A DNA stretch of 64,000 nucleotides, taken from Desulfobacterales bacterium. Lineage in GTDB: Bacteria > Desulfobacterota > Desulfobacteria > Desulfobacterales > JAAELO01. Of the stretch, positions 36,928-45,481 are shown one piece after another. The notes beneath the pieces were generated by a model. The model saw only the letters and a program-made list of their open reading frames with translations. It was not told the origin of the DNA and did not search any database. The stretch covers positions 1 to 64,000 of the forward strand of contig JAAELO010000011.1 in the NCBI GenBank assembly GCA_024226555.1, read 5' to 3'. The stretch's first letter is position 1; the number at the start of each line of letters is the position of its first letter. The position numbers and the translations under genes are program-made.

Positions 36928-36955
36928 AGTTTACATTAGCTAAAAACTTTGTCAA
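36928..36955 (-). promoter_or_regulatory. Promoter of the retron RNA
   Basis: On the minus strand a perfect TTGACA (36955-36950) is followed after 16 bp by TAAACT (36933-36928), placing the start near 36921, a few bases before the a1 arm. A GAGTGAA/TTCACTC hairpin lies just upstream at 36965-36982 and could be an operator or the end of another transcript. Confidence 0.75.
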
Positions 36956-37052
36956 GAACTATTGGAGTGAAACAGTTCACTCTCTTTACTCCTGTATTAT
37001 ATATTCAATAATATCAATCCATTACTATCTTATAAAACGTATTTATTTGTTT

Positions 37053-37075
37053 AAAAAAGTTAATTGAACTTTTTA
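37053..37075. repeat. AT-rich inverted repeat
   Basis: AAAAGTT and AACTTTT flank an AATTG centre, with A and T runs outside. It looks like a weak bidirectional terminator or a binding site in the gap between the retron RNA and the ABC-F gene. Confidence 0.4.
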
Positions 37076-37159
37076 GATATAATATTGGGGCTTTAATTCC
37101 AAAAATAAACTATGGTAGAATATGAAAAATAGATGGATCTTTTTTTAGGTTCCATTTTT

Positions 37160-37275
37160 ACTCAAAAAAAGAACTGTAAAGTTTATATAATTAAATTTTT
37201 TTATAAACAAATCGACTCGTTATTTTTTATCAAACCTTATATTTCATCCAAAATTCTGATTATTAGAGGTTCCCC
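37160..37275 (-). repeat. Dispersed palindromic repeat, left-truncated copy
   Basis: The left terminus is lost; from AAAAAAAGAACTGT onward the family sequence is present, including a TTTATAAA-type cassette, CGACTCGTTATTTTTTATC and the right end ATTATTAGAGGTTCCCC. Confidence 0.7.
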
Positions 37276-37460
37276 AGAGTTATTAAAGGTTTCACTGACA
37301 AATTTTCCAGGGTAATCACAGAAATGAGAAAAGATGGAACAATTAAGAAAATAGAAAAAAAATATTATTAGGCCAGCTCTCCTCTGATAACTATCTAAAT
37401 AAAAATTCTGCTCCCTATACCAACAATTATAAATCCTTTTAAACTGTTAAATTAGTTTCT

Positions 37461-37594
37461 GGGAACCTCTAATAATTAGAAACTGGGTCAAAACTTTTAT
37501 AAAATTTCTGATTTTATAAAATATATGTCCATTTTGTTTCTTTTTCTTCAAAGAATTGTAGTTCGATCAAATCGCAATTATTATAGAGTTGCCC
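37461..37594 (+). repeat. Dispersed palindromic repeat, variant core
   Basis: Left end GGGAACCTCTAATAATTAGA and right end GCAATTATTATAGAGTTGCCC. The middle is divergent (TTTTATAAAATTTCTGATTT) and lacks the AATAACGAG block. It lies about 80 bp upstream of the ABC-F start. Confidence 0.7.
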
Positions 37595-37676
37595 AAAAGA
37601 TATATTGAATAAAACTGACAATTTATGCTAAGTATCTGGATTCTGTGAATTTTTAGTAAAAGGGATTACAGGTTTA

Positions 37677-39524
37677 ATGATAAGTTTTGAAAATATTTCT
37701 AAAGGTTATGGCGGTCAGATACTGTTTGAAGACGCCGGTTTTAAGATTAACAACAGAGAACGTATTGGTCTGGTTGGAAGAAATGGTCATGGTAAAACAA
37801 CTCTTCTGAAAATGATAATAAATGAAGATGAGATAGATTCAGGCAATATACTAATCCCTAAAAACTATAGAATTGGTTATGTTAAACAGCATCTTAAATT
37901 CACAGAAGATACTGTTTTGAAGGAAGGAATTCTTGGTCTTAGGGAAGAAGAAAGCGATCATCACTGGAAAGTTGAAAAAATACTTGCAGGTCTTGGATTT
38001 TCAAAAACTGATATGGACAAAAACCCTCTTGATTTTTCAGGTGGTTTTCAGGTTCGTCTTAACCTTGCAAAAGTTCTTGCAAATGAACCGGATCTGCTTC
38101 TTTTAGATGAACCTACCAACTACCTTGATATTACATCGGTCAGATGGATTCAAAATTTTCTATTATCCTGGCAAAATGAACTGATTTTAATAACCCACGA
38201 TAGAAACTTCATGGATAAAGTTGTTACACATGTTGTAGGCATTCACAGGAAAACAATCCGAAAAATCCCCGGTGATACAGAAAAATTTTACAGCCAGATA
38301 GCCCTTGATGAAGAGATTTATGAGAAAACCCGTGTAAATGATGAGAAGAAGCGTAAAGAGATAGAACTCTTCGTAACACGGTTTAGAGCAAAAGCAAGAC
38401 TTGCAAATATGGTTCAGTCAAGAGTTAAAACGCTCTCAAAGATGGAGAAAAAAGATAAATTAGATGCTCTTTCAGATCTTGAATTTTCATTCAGATCCTC
38501 TCCTTTTAAGGGAAAACAGGTTCTTCAGGCTGAGAATATCAATTTTGGATATGTAAAAGATAAGCCTCTAATAAAAGATGTTGATCTGACTATTAATCCA
38601 AATGACAGGGTTTGTGTTATTGGTAAAAATGGAAAAGGAAAAACAACTCTTCTTAAGATTCTTGGTGGTATAATAGAACCAGACACAGGTTCGGTTATCT
38701 TAAATCCTGGAGTTGAGAGAGGTGTTTATGAGCAGACAAATGTAAAAACTTTAAATGATCAGAATACTGTGGTTGATGAACTTTGTTACACACATCCCGA
38801 TGTTGATAATCAACAGGCAAGAAATATATGTGGTGCAATGATGTTTGAAGGAGATTCCGCACTTAAAAAAGTTAAAGTTCTTTCAGGTGGAGAGAAAAGT
38901 CGGGTTATGCTTGGAAAACTGTTAGTTACTCCACTTAATTTAATCCTTCTTGATGAACCTACAAACCATCTGGATATGCAATCATGTGATTCTCTTCTGG
39001 CTGCTATAGATAATTTTGAAGGTTCTGTAGTTATGGTTACTCACAACGAGATGTATCTCCATGCAATTGCAAAAAGACTTATTGTATTTAAAGATGATAA
39101 AGTTTTTATGTTTAATGGCACCTACGCAGAATTTCTTGAAAAAGAGGGATGGGGAGATGACAAAAATGAATCAGTAAAAGCAATTAATTCTGATGAAAAA
39201 CTATCCAAAAAAGAGTACAAAAAATTAAGGTCTGAAATTATTCAGAGAAGATCTTCTGCTCTTAAGCCCTTAAATAATGGGATTGAAGATGCGGAGAACA
39301 AAATAGAAAACAACGAAGAAGAACTTGAGACATTAAATGAAAAATTATTGATCGCATCAGAGAAACAGGATGTTAAGGTAATTCAGGATTGTTCAAAGAA
39401 GATCCACGATTTGACTGAAGAGATTAATATACTTTTTGATAAGCTTGAAGAGTTGTCGGATAAACAATCTAAAGAAAGTGAAATATATAACAAAGAACTG
39501 GAAGATCTGGAAAAAAGATCTTAA
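37677..39524 (+). CDS. ABC-F family ATPase
   Basis: This 615-aa cytoplasmic protein has two ABC domains and no membrane segments. Domain 1 has GRNGHGKTTLL, the signature FSGGFQVRLNLAKVL and LLLLDEPTNYLD. Domain 2 has GKNGKGKTTLLKIL, LSGGEKSRVMLGKLL and LLDEPTNHLD. The linker between them (about 205-300) and a C-terminal coiled coil (about 515-615) are typical of Uup/YheS-like members. ABC-F proteins bind the ribosome and relieve stalls or give antibiotic resistance; the subtype is uncertain. It heads a plus-strand group with the two following genes. Confidence 0.93.
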   Translation: MISFENISKGYGGQILFEDAGFKINNRERIGLVGRNGHGKTTLLKMIINEDEIDSGNILIPKNYRIGYVKQHLKFTEDTVLKEGILGLREEESDHHWKVEKILAGLGFSKTDMDKNPLDFSGGFQVRLNLAKVLANEPDLLLLDEPTNYLDITSVRWIQNFLLSWQNELILITHDRNFMDKVVTHVVGIHRKTIRKIPGDTEKFYSQIALDEEIYEKTRVNDEKKRKEIELFVTRFRAKARLANMVQSRVKTLSKMEKKDKLDALSDLEFSFRSSPFKGKQVLQAENINFGYVKDKPLIKDVDLTINPNDRVCVIGKNGKGKTTLLKILGGIIEPDTGSVILNPGVERGVYEQTNVKTLNDQNTVVDELCYTHPDVDNQQARNICGAMMFEGDSALKKVKVLSGGEKSRVMLGKLLVTPLNLILLDEPTNHLDMQSCDSLLAAIDNFEGSVVMVTHNEMYLHAIAKRLIVFKDDKVFMFNGTYAEFLEKEGWGDDKNESVKAINSDEKLSKKEYKKLRSEIIQRRSSALKPLNNGIEDAENKIENNEEELETLNEKLLIASEKQDVKVIQDCSKKIHDLTEEINILFDKLEELSDKQSKESEIYNKELEDLEKRS

Positions 39525-39541
39525 ATATTAATTAAAGGAGT

Positions 39542-39793
39542 ATGGCTTTGGCATTATTCAAAAAAGATAAATATTATGACAGAGGTTTTGGAATCGTTCT
39601 TGTGATTATGGGAATATTAATGGCCATGCAAATACCTGCAAGAGCTCTTATATATCAGAAAAGTTTGAATTTTTCCGAAAATGGATTTACCTTTTTTAAG
39701 TTTTGTTTATATATGGTAGCTTTTTTACTTGTATTTGGTGGAGTAAAAAAACTGTTATCAACATTTAAAAAAAATGAAAATTCAGAAGATTAG
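39542..39793 (+). CDS. Small membrane protein (83 aa)
   Basis: Two hydrophobic segments (about 15-35 and 52-70) connect through a short polar loop, and both ends are charged (KKDKYYDRG; KKNENSED). No family is recognised. AAAGGAG precedes the frame. It starts 17 nt after the ABC-F gene and is followed by the PilB/GspE-like gene, so it may be part of that unit. Confidence 0.7.
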   Translation: MALALFKKDKYYDRGFGIVLVIMGILMAMQIPARALIYQKSLNFSENGFTFFKFCLYMVAFLLVFGGVKKLLSTFKKNENSED

Positions 39794-39851
39794 GCAACCT
39801 CTTTAGATTTAAAAGAAACTATATGGTTTTTCAAATTATTGGGAGTTACGA

Positions 39852-41936
39852 ATGGCTGAAAGCGCAACATTGGTCCAATTGTCTGATAATTACAAAGAGC
39901 TGTATGAAAATGACCTTTTTCTAATTGTAGAGATATTAAAAAATAGAAAAGTTTGTCTTAAAACATTAGAAAAATCTGTAAAGAACCTATTTTCAGCTGA
40001 TTATGTGGATGTTTTTTTTTTAAATGGTGATTATCCAGAGCTAATTTCACTGTTTTCAGAGAATCGACTATATATAACCCACCATTATTTCCAGAGTATT
40101 TTAAAAAATGAATCGATAAATAAAGATAGAACTTTAATTTTCCCTGTTTTGCTAAATGAAGAAATTCAAGGCGTTTTAGTCGTTGGAAAAAACAATATGG
40201 ATTCTGATGATGAAGAGATCGCAAAGGATTTTTCAACTATTCTTTCATCTCATATTAAGAAACTTTTTGGGAAAAAAGAGTCCAAATATCAGTATCTGAT
40301 TGAAAAAGACCTTTTAAGTAATACTATTTTAGATAAAATACTAAAAAAATCAAATAAATCGCAAACCTCGGTCGAAGAGAATCTGCTTAATAATTATAAT
40401 ATTAAAAGAGATACTCTTCTTAAATCATATTCTCTTTTTTATAATTTGCCTTATAAAGATTTAAATGGGCAGAAACCTGAAAAAAACCTGATAAAGGGAT
40501 TAAGAGTTTCCTATTTAAGAAGAAATTATTTTGTACCATTTGAAAAAGATGAAGAAAGCATTTCAGTTGCATTATATAACCCTTTGGATGATGAACTTAT
40601 AAATACGATCAAAACAATCTTTACTAACAAAAATATTAAATTCCACATCGCTTTTAAAGAAGATATCGAAAACCATATTGATTTTATCACTGAAAGAGAC
40701 AGTTCATCAATTGACTATCTTATCAAACAACTTGAAGTTACTTCTGTATCAGATGATTTAGAAAATGATATTAATGAAGAGAACAGTATTATTATAAAAC
40801 TGGTTAATAAGATTATAATAGAAGCACATCTTAAGAATGCTTCAGATATACATATTGAACCTGACAGAAGCAAAGGTGCAACAAGTGTTAGAATTAGAAT
40901 AGATGGAGTTTTGAAAGAGTTTCGAAAAATACCGAAACATTTGATCAGTGCTGTGATCTCAAGGATCAAAATAATGGCGGAGATAGATATCTCAGAGAGA
41001 AGAAGGCCTCAGGATGGTAGAATTAGTTTTAAAAACAATGGTTTAATTCTTGAACTCAGAATTGCAACAAGTGTTACAAATGGTGGTGTTGAAGATGTTG
41101 TAATTAGAATTCTTCCACCCGGTGGTGTAAGGCCTCTTGAAGAAATAGGATTTAGTGATGAAAACCTTACTGTTTTTAAAAAATTGATAAAAAAGCCACA
41201 TGGACTTATTCTTGTGTGTGGTCCAACTGGTTCAGGGAAAACATCAACTCTGCACTCAGCTCTTGCTAAAATTAATAAACCAGATGTTAAGATCTGGACA
41301 GCAGAAGACCCAATTGAGATATCTCAAAAAGGTTTAAGACAGGTTCAGGCTAACCATGATATTGGCCTCAACTTTGTAACCATACTAAAGAGTTTTTTAA
41401 GATCAGATCCGGATATTATAATGATTGGGGAGATGCGTGATGATGAGACAATAAGAACTTCAATTGAAGCTTCACTTACAGGACATCTTGTATTTTCAAC
41501 TCTTCACACTAATAGTGCTGCTGAAAGTATAGCAAGGCTACACGAAAGAGAGATAGACCCATTCAATTTTGCAGATTCACTGGTTTGTATTCTATCTCAA
41601 AGACTTGTCAGATCTCTTTGTCCTGATTGTAAAATACCCTACTCTCCAGATAAAACAACTCTTGAAGAACTTGATATAAAAAATAATAAAGTTATTGTTT
41701 TTTACAAGCCTAATGGGTGCAATAAATGTTCCCATACAGGCTTTCAGGACAGAATATCAATTCATGAACTTTTAGTAGCAGATGATGGAGTTAAATCTTT
41801 GATTAGAGAAAAAGCTACAGTTGATAAAATTCAGGAATATGCGGTTCAAAACAGGATGGTTACTTTAAAGGAAGATGCTGTGAAAAAAATTTTATCTGGT
41901 GTATTGGATGTTAAAGAAGTATTAAGAATTTGTTAA
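39852..41936 (+). CDS. GspE/PilB-type secretion or pilus ATPase with N-terminal GAF-like region
   Basis: This 694-aa hexameric ATPase drives type IV pilus assembly or type II secretion. Residues about 1-140 look like a GAF-type domain (ending LIFPVLLNEEIQGVLVVGK), unusual for PilB. About 150-280 is a MshEN/T2SSE-N domain. The ATPase core has Walker A GPTGSGKTS (near 457), the Asp box SDPDIIMIGEMRD, the His box LTGHLVFSTLHTN and a zinc motif (CPDC near 590, CNKC near 622). No pilin or inner-membrane platform genes are nearby. The GAF-like region could bind a nucleotide such as c-di-GMP, an inference. Confidence 0.9.
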   Translation: MAESATLVQLSDNYKELYENDLFLIVEILKNRKVCLKTLEKSVKNLFSADYVDVFFLNGDYPELISLFSENRLYITHHYFQSILKNESINKDRTLIFPVLLNEEIQGVLVVGKNNMDSDDEEIAKDFSTILSSHIKKLFGKKESKYQYLIEKDLLSNTILDKILKKSNKSQTSVEENLLNNYNIKRDTLLKSYSLFYNLPYKDLNGQKPEKNLIKGLRVSYLRRNYFVPFEKDEESISVALYNPLDDELINTIKTIFTNKNIKFHIAFKEDIENHIDFITERDSSSIDYLIKQLEVTSVSDDLENDINEENSIIIKLVNKIIIEAHLKNASDIHIEPDRSKGATSVRIRIDGVLKEFRKIPKHLISAVISRIKIMAEIDISERRRPQDGRISFKNNGLILELRIATSVTNGGVEDVVIRILPPGGVRPLEEIGFSDENLTVFKKLIKKPHGLILVCGPTGSGKTSTLHSALAKINKPDVKIWTAEDPIEISQKGLRQVQANHDIGLNFVTILKSFLRSDPDIIMIGEMRDDETIRTSIEASLTGHLVFSTLHTNSAAESIARLHEREIDPFNFADSLVCILSQRLVRSLCPDCKIPYSPDKTTLEELDIKNNKVIVFYKPNGCNKCSHTGFQDRISIHELLVADDGVKSLIREKATVDKIQEYAVQNRMVTLKEDAVKKILSGVLDVKEVLRIC

Positions 41937-41973
41937 ATGAAGAAATTAGACATTAAATAAGGATCATAAGATA

Positions 41974-42090
41974 AATGAGAAAACTGAATGGGTACTATGT
42001 TGAAGATAATAACAGAATTGGGTCACTAAATGAAGATGAGTTTGATGCATTGATAAATTCAGGACAAATCTCTTATGGGAACCTCTAATA
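41974..42090 (+). pseudogene. 38-residue ORF cut off by a dispersed repeat
   Basis: AAGGATC precedes an ATG, and the frame reads MRKLNGYYVEDNNRIGSLNE onward. It runs into the repeat at 42077, where CTCTAATAA gives the stop. The start looks like that of a genuine gene (a GYF-type YYVED-IG-L-DEF-LI-SGQIS pattern). It appears to be the 5' stub of a gene interrupted by the element; no continuation is seen on the other side. Confidence 0.55.
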
Positions 42091-42192
42091 ACTGATCTTT
42101 TTGCGAAACACATTGTTATAACAAAAATAAAAATGTAGTAAAATCGTTATGCCTTGTTTTCCATCAAAAATTCTAATTATTAGAGGTTCCCT
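42077..42192 (-). repeat. Dispersed palindromic repeat, short full copy
   Basis: GGGAACCTCTAATAACTGAT at the left and AATTATTAGAGGTTCCC at the right, with a compact 115-bp core. The flanks TTAT|GGGAACC and GGTTCCC|TTAT could be a 4-bp (or TA-based) target duplication. It interrupts the 41974 frame. Confidence 0.85.
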
Positions 42193-42286
42193 TATGATAC
42201 TCTTATATATAGTGTTTTTCTTTTATTAAATTCTTTTAGATAATCCATTAAATCATCATCAAAAAACCTCATATGGTAAACAACAG

Positions 42287-42988
42287 GAGTTCTTGTCCCT
42301 TGCGGAAAGTATATTAAAACTGGTTCGAAAATTTCTTGAAAGTGGTGTTATGACAGATGAAGGGTGGGAGGCAAGTCTTGTAGGTAGTCCTCAGGGTGGA
42401 GTTATAAGTCCGCTAATTGCAAATGTATATCTTGATATCTTCGATCAGTTTATCATAAGTCGGGGACATAGGGTTGTACGTTATGCAGATGATATCCTGA
42501 TTTTAACCGGATCATAAAGAGCAGCATAAAATGCTTTGAAACAGGCAACGCTATTCTTGGAAGGTAAGCTTAAGCTCACTGTTAATCGAAAGAAAACCCA
42601 TATTGTCCATAGTGATAATGGTGTAATTTTTATAGGAATAGAGCTCTATTCCTATAAAACCGAAATTCAGGAAAGGAAAATAAGGGAATTTAAAGATAAA
42701 GTGAGAAAGGCAACAAGACGCAACTCTCCTGTAAATCTGAAGAAAGTAATTAAAAATCTAAAACCAATATTGAGAGGATTTGGAAATTACTTCAAAATAG
42801 CACGGCACAAGTGGTTGTATAATAGCTTACATGGACAAGAAGAAGACTCAGAGCCAAACAATTCCGGCTGTGGAAAATCAGTAAAAGGCTTACACCCCAT
42901 ACTAAGGCAATTGAGTTATAAGGGGCCTTTCATGAAAATAAACTCCTGGAGAAATTCTAAATGTCCTTATGCAACAAGGGAAATTTGA
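42287..42988 (+). pseudogene. Dead group II intron reverse transcriptase/maturase
   Basis: This 5'-truncated LtrA-type gene begins within the fingers/palm (SILKLVRKFLESGVM). It contains GSPQGGVISPLIANVYLD and YADDILIL, then the thumb and maturase X region (KLKLTVNRKKTH, LKPILRGFGNYF). Two in-frame TAA codons near 42515 and 42527 interrupt otherwise continuous homology (LTGS-stop-RAA-stop-NALKQA), each one base from AAA or GAA. The 5' half, the intron RNA domains and a target site are not seen. It is bracketed by a repeat at 42077-42192 and a repeat terminus at 43009-43026. Confidence 0.88.
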
Positions 42989-43008
42989 AGAATAAAAAAG
43001 GTAAAAAA

Positions 43009-43026
43009 AGGCTATTAGAGATTCCC
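43009..43026 (+). repeat. Dispersed palindromic repeat, right terminus only
   Basis: GGCTATTAGAGATTCCC alone, directly after the end of the dead intron RT frame. It may be the partner end of an element into which the intron or other DNA was inserted. Confidence 0.6.
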
Positions 43027-43088
43027 GAATCTGAGTTAAAAGAGGGTCAAGATGAGTTAAAACCCTCTTTTATTACAAATCATAAAAA

Positions 43089-43490
43089 TTAATTCTGTAA
43101 ATTTTCGTATTCTTTATAGATAACCTTTTCTTCTTTCATTATTCTTGTTTTAAGCATTCCAACTAATCTACCGAAGCTTTTTGCAAATTCATGGTTTGAT
43201 TCTTCATTTTCATAATTGTCAAAGAATTCAAATACTGATTTAGTAACAGAGTCCATATCTTTTGCAAACATATTCAGTTTTGATTTTAACGAGGTATTTG
43301 TTTCAGCCTGTTTGTTAAGAAAGGGGTATAATTGAGAATCCTCTTTTTTAATATGGTTGATTAGGGCATCTTTAACTGTTTTTAGTTTTTCCCTTGCTTC
43401 GTCAGATGCGATATTAAGTGAAGCAACTTCATTAAGAATTCCAATTACAGTTTGGTGCTCATTAGTCAAATCATTTATCAATTTACTCAT
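43089..43490 (-). CDS. Hemerythrin-like (HHE) domain protein
   Basis: This 133-aa four-helix protein probably binds a di-iron centre for oxygen or nitric-oxide sensing or storage. Ligand-like positions are seen in NEHQTVIGIL, INHIKKEDSQLYPFL and RIMKEEKVIYKEYE. The last helix has Arg where many members have His, so the metal site may be atypical. The start at 43490 has AAAGGAG 9 nt upstream; a longer in-frame start at 43532 adds only Lys-rich residues. Single gene. Confidence 0.82.
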   Translation of the reverse strand: MSKLINDLTNEHQTVIGILNEVASLNIASDEAREKLKTVKDALINHIKKEDSQLYPFLNKQAETNTSLKSKLNMFAKDMDSVTKSVFEFFDNYENEESNHEFAKSFGRLVGMLKTRIMKEEKVIYKEYENLQN

Positions 43491-43671
43491 TTGCTTTCTC
43501 CTTTTTGTTTTTTTATTCTTTATACCCATCAAAAGAGGATAATGGTTTGACCTATATCAAATAACCTTTTTTTATTTTAACATCCAGAAGCAAGTTGATT
43601 ATTTCTTTATAAAAACATAATAGATTGTTAGACAGAATCTGGGATTATAGAAAACCAAAGGAGTTAAAATA

Positions 43672-43875
43672 ATGTTAAAAAGAGTTCTGAAAATAAAAGA
43701 AACAATTCTTAAATATGGAAATATTAGCCACAAAACAAATTTCCATAATTTAAATCCCTATTCTTATAATTGTAGACTACACTATAAAGAGGTGAAAAGC
43801 TATTTGTGTTTATCTGAAAATGATTTTAAATGTAAATTAGAAATATTATTTTCAGAAAGATTAGAAACCCTTTAA
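43672..43875 (+). CDS. Possible small protein (67 aa)
   Basis: AAAGGAG is well placed before the ATG, but the composition is unremarkable and no family is recognised. The frame ends just before a repeat fragment at 43881. It may be a real small gene or the remains of a longer one. Confidence 0.35.
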   Translation: MLKRVLKIKETILKYGNISHKTNFHNLNPYSYNCRLHYKEVKSYLCLSENDFKCKLEILFSERLETL

Positions 43876-43880
43876 AAAAG

Positions 43881-43978
43881 AATGTAAACTTTATAAAGTA
43901 AAACCTTTTATAAACGAATCAGCTCGTTATTTTTTTCTTATGTAGAGATTTTATAAAAGGGAATCTCTAATAGCTAAT
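43881..43978 (-). repeat. Dispersed palindromic repeat, scrambled fragments
   Basis: It contains TTTTATAAACGAATCAGCTC, GTTATTTTTTTCTTATG and GAGATTTTATAAAA, followed by a terminus GGGAATCTCTAATAGC in the opposite sense. It looks like two partial copies joined. Confidence 0.6.
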
Positions 43979-44099
43979 TGCATCTTTATCCTGTCAGCGA
44001 AATACTCAGGATGGTTTGGGGAATTGTGTATCCATATGAGGTAATAGATTTTGATGAATATGGGGAAAAATATAAAAACAATATGAAAATAATCATTCA

Positions 44100-44123
44100 T
44101 AAATGGGCTTATAGCCCATTTAT
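44100..44123 (-). terminator. Terminator-like hairpin after the outer-membrane protein gene
   Basis: AAATGGGCT and AGCCCATTT form a 9-bp stem with a TAT loop, about 8 nt beyond the stop of the barrel protein on the minus strand. The T tract is short. Confidence 0.55.
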
Positions 44124-44130
44124 AATCAAT

Positions 44131-45099
44131 CTAAAACCTATATGCAAATTTAACTAAAACACCAAAACCAGCATCTGGTTTTAAAGTATATGTTTCATTA
44201 CTATTACTGTTATAAACTTTCCATTTTCTTTCCATCAGGTAATTAACCTCACCAATTAAAAAGAGATTTGGCTGAATTGTAAAATTTGTTCTAATACCAA
44301 AATCCATCTCCTCTTTTATTACAAAACCATCATTTGCAATTGGGTTATCATCATCAAGTTGATATTCACCTCTGTTAGAAATAAAGAAGTAATCCATTGA
44401 AAACAATTTGCTGTAGACTATCGATAAATTGGCTTTTGCTACCATACCTTTACCATATTCAAGATAACCTGAAGCTCCAGTTTGCAATTTGCCAGTTGTA
44501 TTTTCATTCCAGATAACTTTGAAATAGGGTAGAATTCCATAACCATTTTCTCCGGATTTGCTTTCCAGAGGCATATATGATTCTTCTGAAGGAGTTTGAT
44601 TATAAAAAACACCACCACCTATCTTTACTTTCAGATTTTTGTTCAAATAATAAGTGTTATAAATCCCGGCTGCAAGAAGAGCTGTTGTTCCGCCCATATC
44701 ACTTTCATAAAACAAGCCGCAATTTAGTATGGTAAAGATAGTCAAATCTTTATTAAACTCTTTATTATATTCACTATTTAGATTTATTGAATCAAGTTCC
44801 TTAAAAGGGTCCTGCCCATTTGAAGCTGAAAGACCTGAACTATTTTTCCAGTTAAATTCAAATCTATTGAAAGAGATATCATATTCAATGTTTGAGATGT
44901 TCTGTTTCATTTTTCCCTGCATCAATAAGCCAAAACTGGACTCAGAAACGCCCCCGTCCCATTGACCAACTGCAATATCTGATGATTTCATAAAAGATGT
45001 GTACGCACCTATTTCAAAATCATAAAGTACTATCGGTTCTGCAAAAACCACAACAGGAAATAAAATTACCAAAACAAAAATTTTTCTAAATAAGCCCAT
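44131..45099 (-). CDS. Outer-membrane beta-barrel protein
   Basis: This 322-aa protein has a Sec signal peptide (about 1-20, FVLVILFPVVVFAEP with cleavage after AFA-like VFA). Alternating hydrophobic/aromatic strands follow, and it ends KFAYRF, the C-terminal aromatic typical of BAM substrates. It resembles uncharacterised proteins annotated as outer-membrane or DUF3187/OmpL-like; no specific family or ligand can be assigned. It is transcribed alone. Confidence 0.75.
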   Translation of the reverse strand: MGLFRKIFVLVILFPVVVFAEPIVLYDFEIGAYTSFMKSSDIAVGQWDGGVSESSFGLLMQGKMKQNISNIEYDISFNRFEFNWKNSSGLSASNGQDPFKELDSINLNSEYNKEFNKDLTIFTILNCGLFYESDMGGTTALLAAGIYNTYYLNKNLKVKIGGGVFYNQTPSEESYMPLESKSGENGYGILPYFKVIWNENTTGKLQTGASGYLEYGKGMVAKANLSIVYSKLFSMDYFFISNRGEYQLDDDNPIANDGFVIKEEMDFGIRTNFTIQPNLFLIGEVNYLMERKWKVYNSNSNETYTLKPDAGFGVLVKFAYRF

Positions 45100-45392
45100 C
45101 TTGTTAAATCCTTTTCAAAAACCTGTATTTGTTTATTTTTTGAGTAAAAAGGTTCTTTCTTAAAATAAGGCACAGTTTTTCATTAGTTTGATTAACCTCA
45201 AACAAAAAGACAGATTTATAATTACTGTGACTCGCAATAATCAATCAGGGTATTGAGAAAAAATCAAGAAGAAAAGTTTATAATGTGGTTATTGAGAGGA
45301 TGATTAAATGATTGAATTGTTTTTTTTACTTAATAATGGATTTTTCTTATGACTACTTATTAATTAGATTTGAAATCATTACCAGCTCTTTA
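45100..45392. other. AT-rich intergenic region upstream of the barrel protein
   Basis: Contains the promoter region expected for the minus-strand barrel gene and a tiny frame (MIELFFLLNN at 45308) without a ribosome-binding site. Nothing else is identifiable. Confidence 0.35.
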
Positions 45393-45450
45393 GGGAATCA
45401 CTAATAACTGCCTTTTGATTGAACTGCCCTTTTTTTATGAAGAGATGGTC
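45393..45450 (-). repeat. Dispersed palindromic repeat, left end only
   Basis: GGGAATCACTAATAACTGCC then TTTTGATTGAACTGCC; the rest is absent. Confidence 0.6.
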
Positions 45451-45481
45451 TTTGCGCAATCCCTGTCTGCCTGGTTATAAC

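Noticed and set aside
42287-42988. Intron RT as part of the retron system
   Set aside because: Motifs are those of group II maturases (GSPQGG, YADDILIL, X domain), the frame is broken, and it is unlinked to the retron operon.
44010-44150. Short open frame starting MVWGIVYPYEV
   Set aside because: No ribosome-binding site, and it runs through the terminator hairpin into the antisense of the barrel gene; at most a gene scrap.
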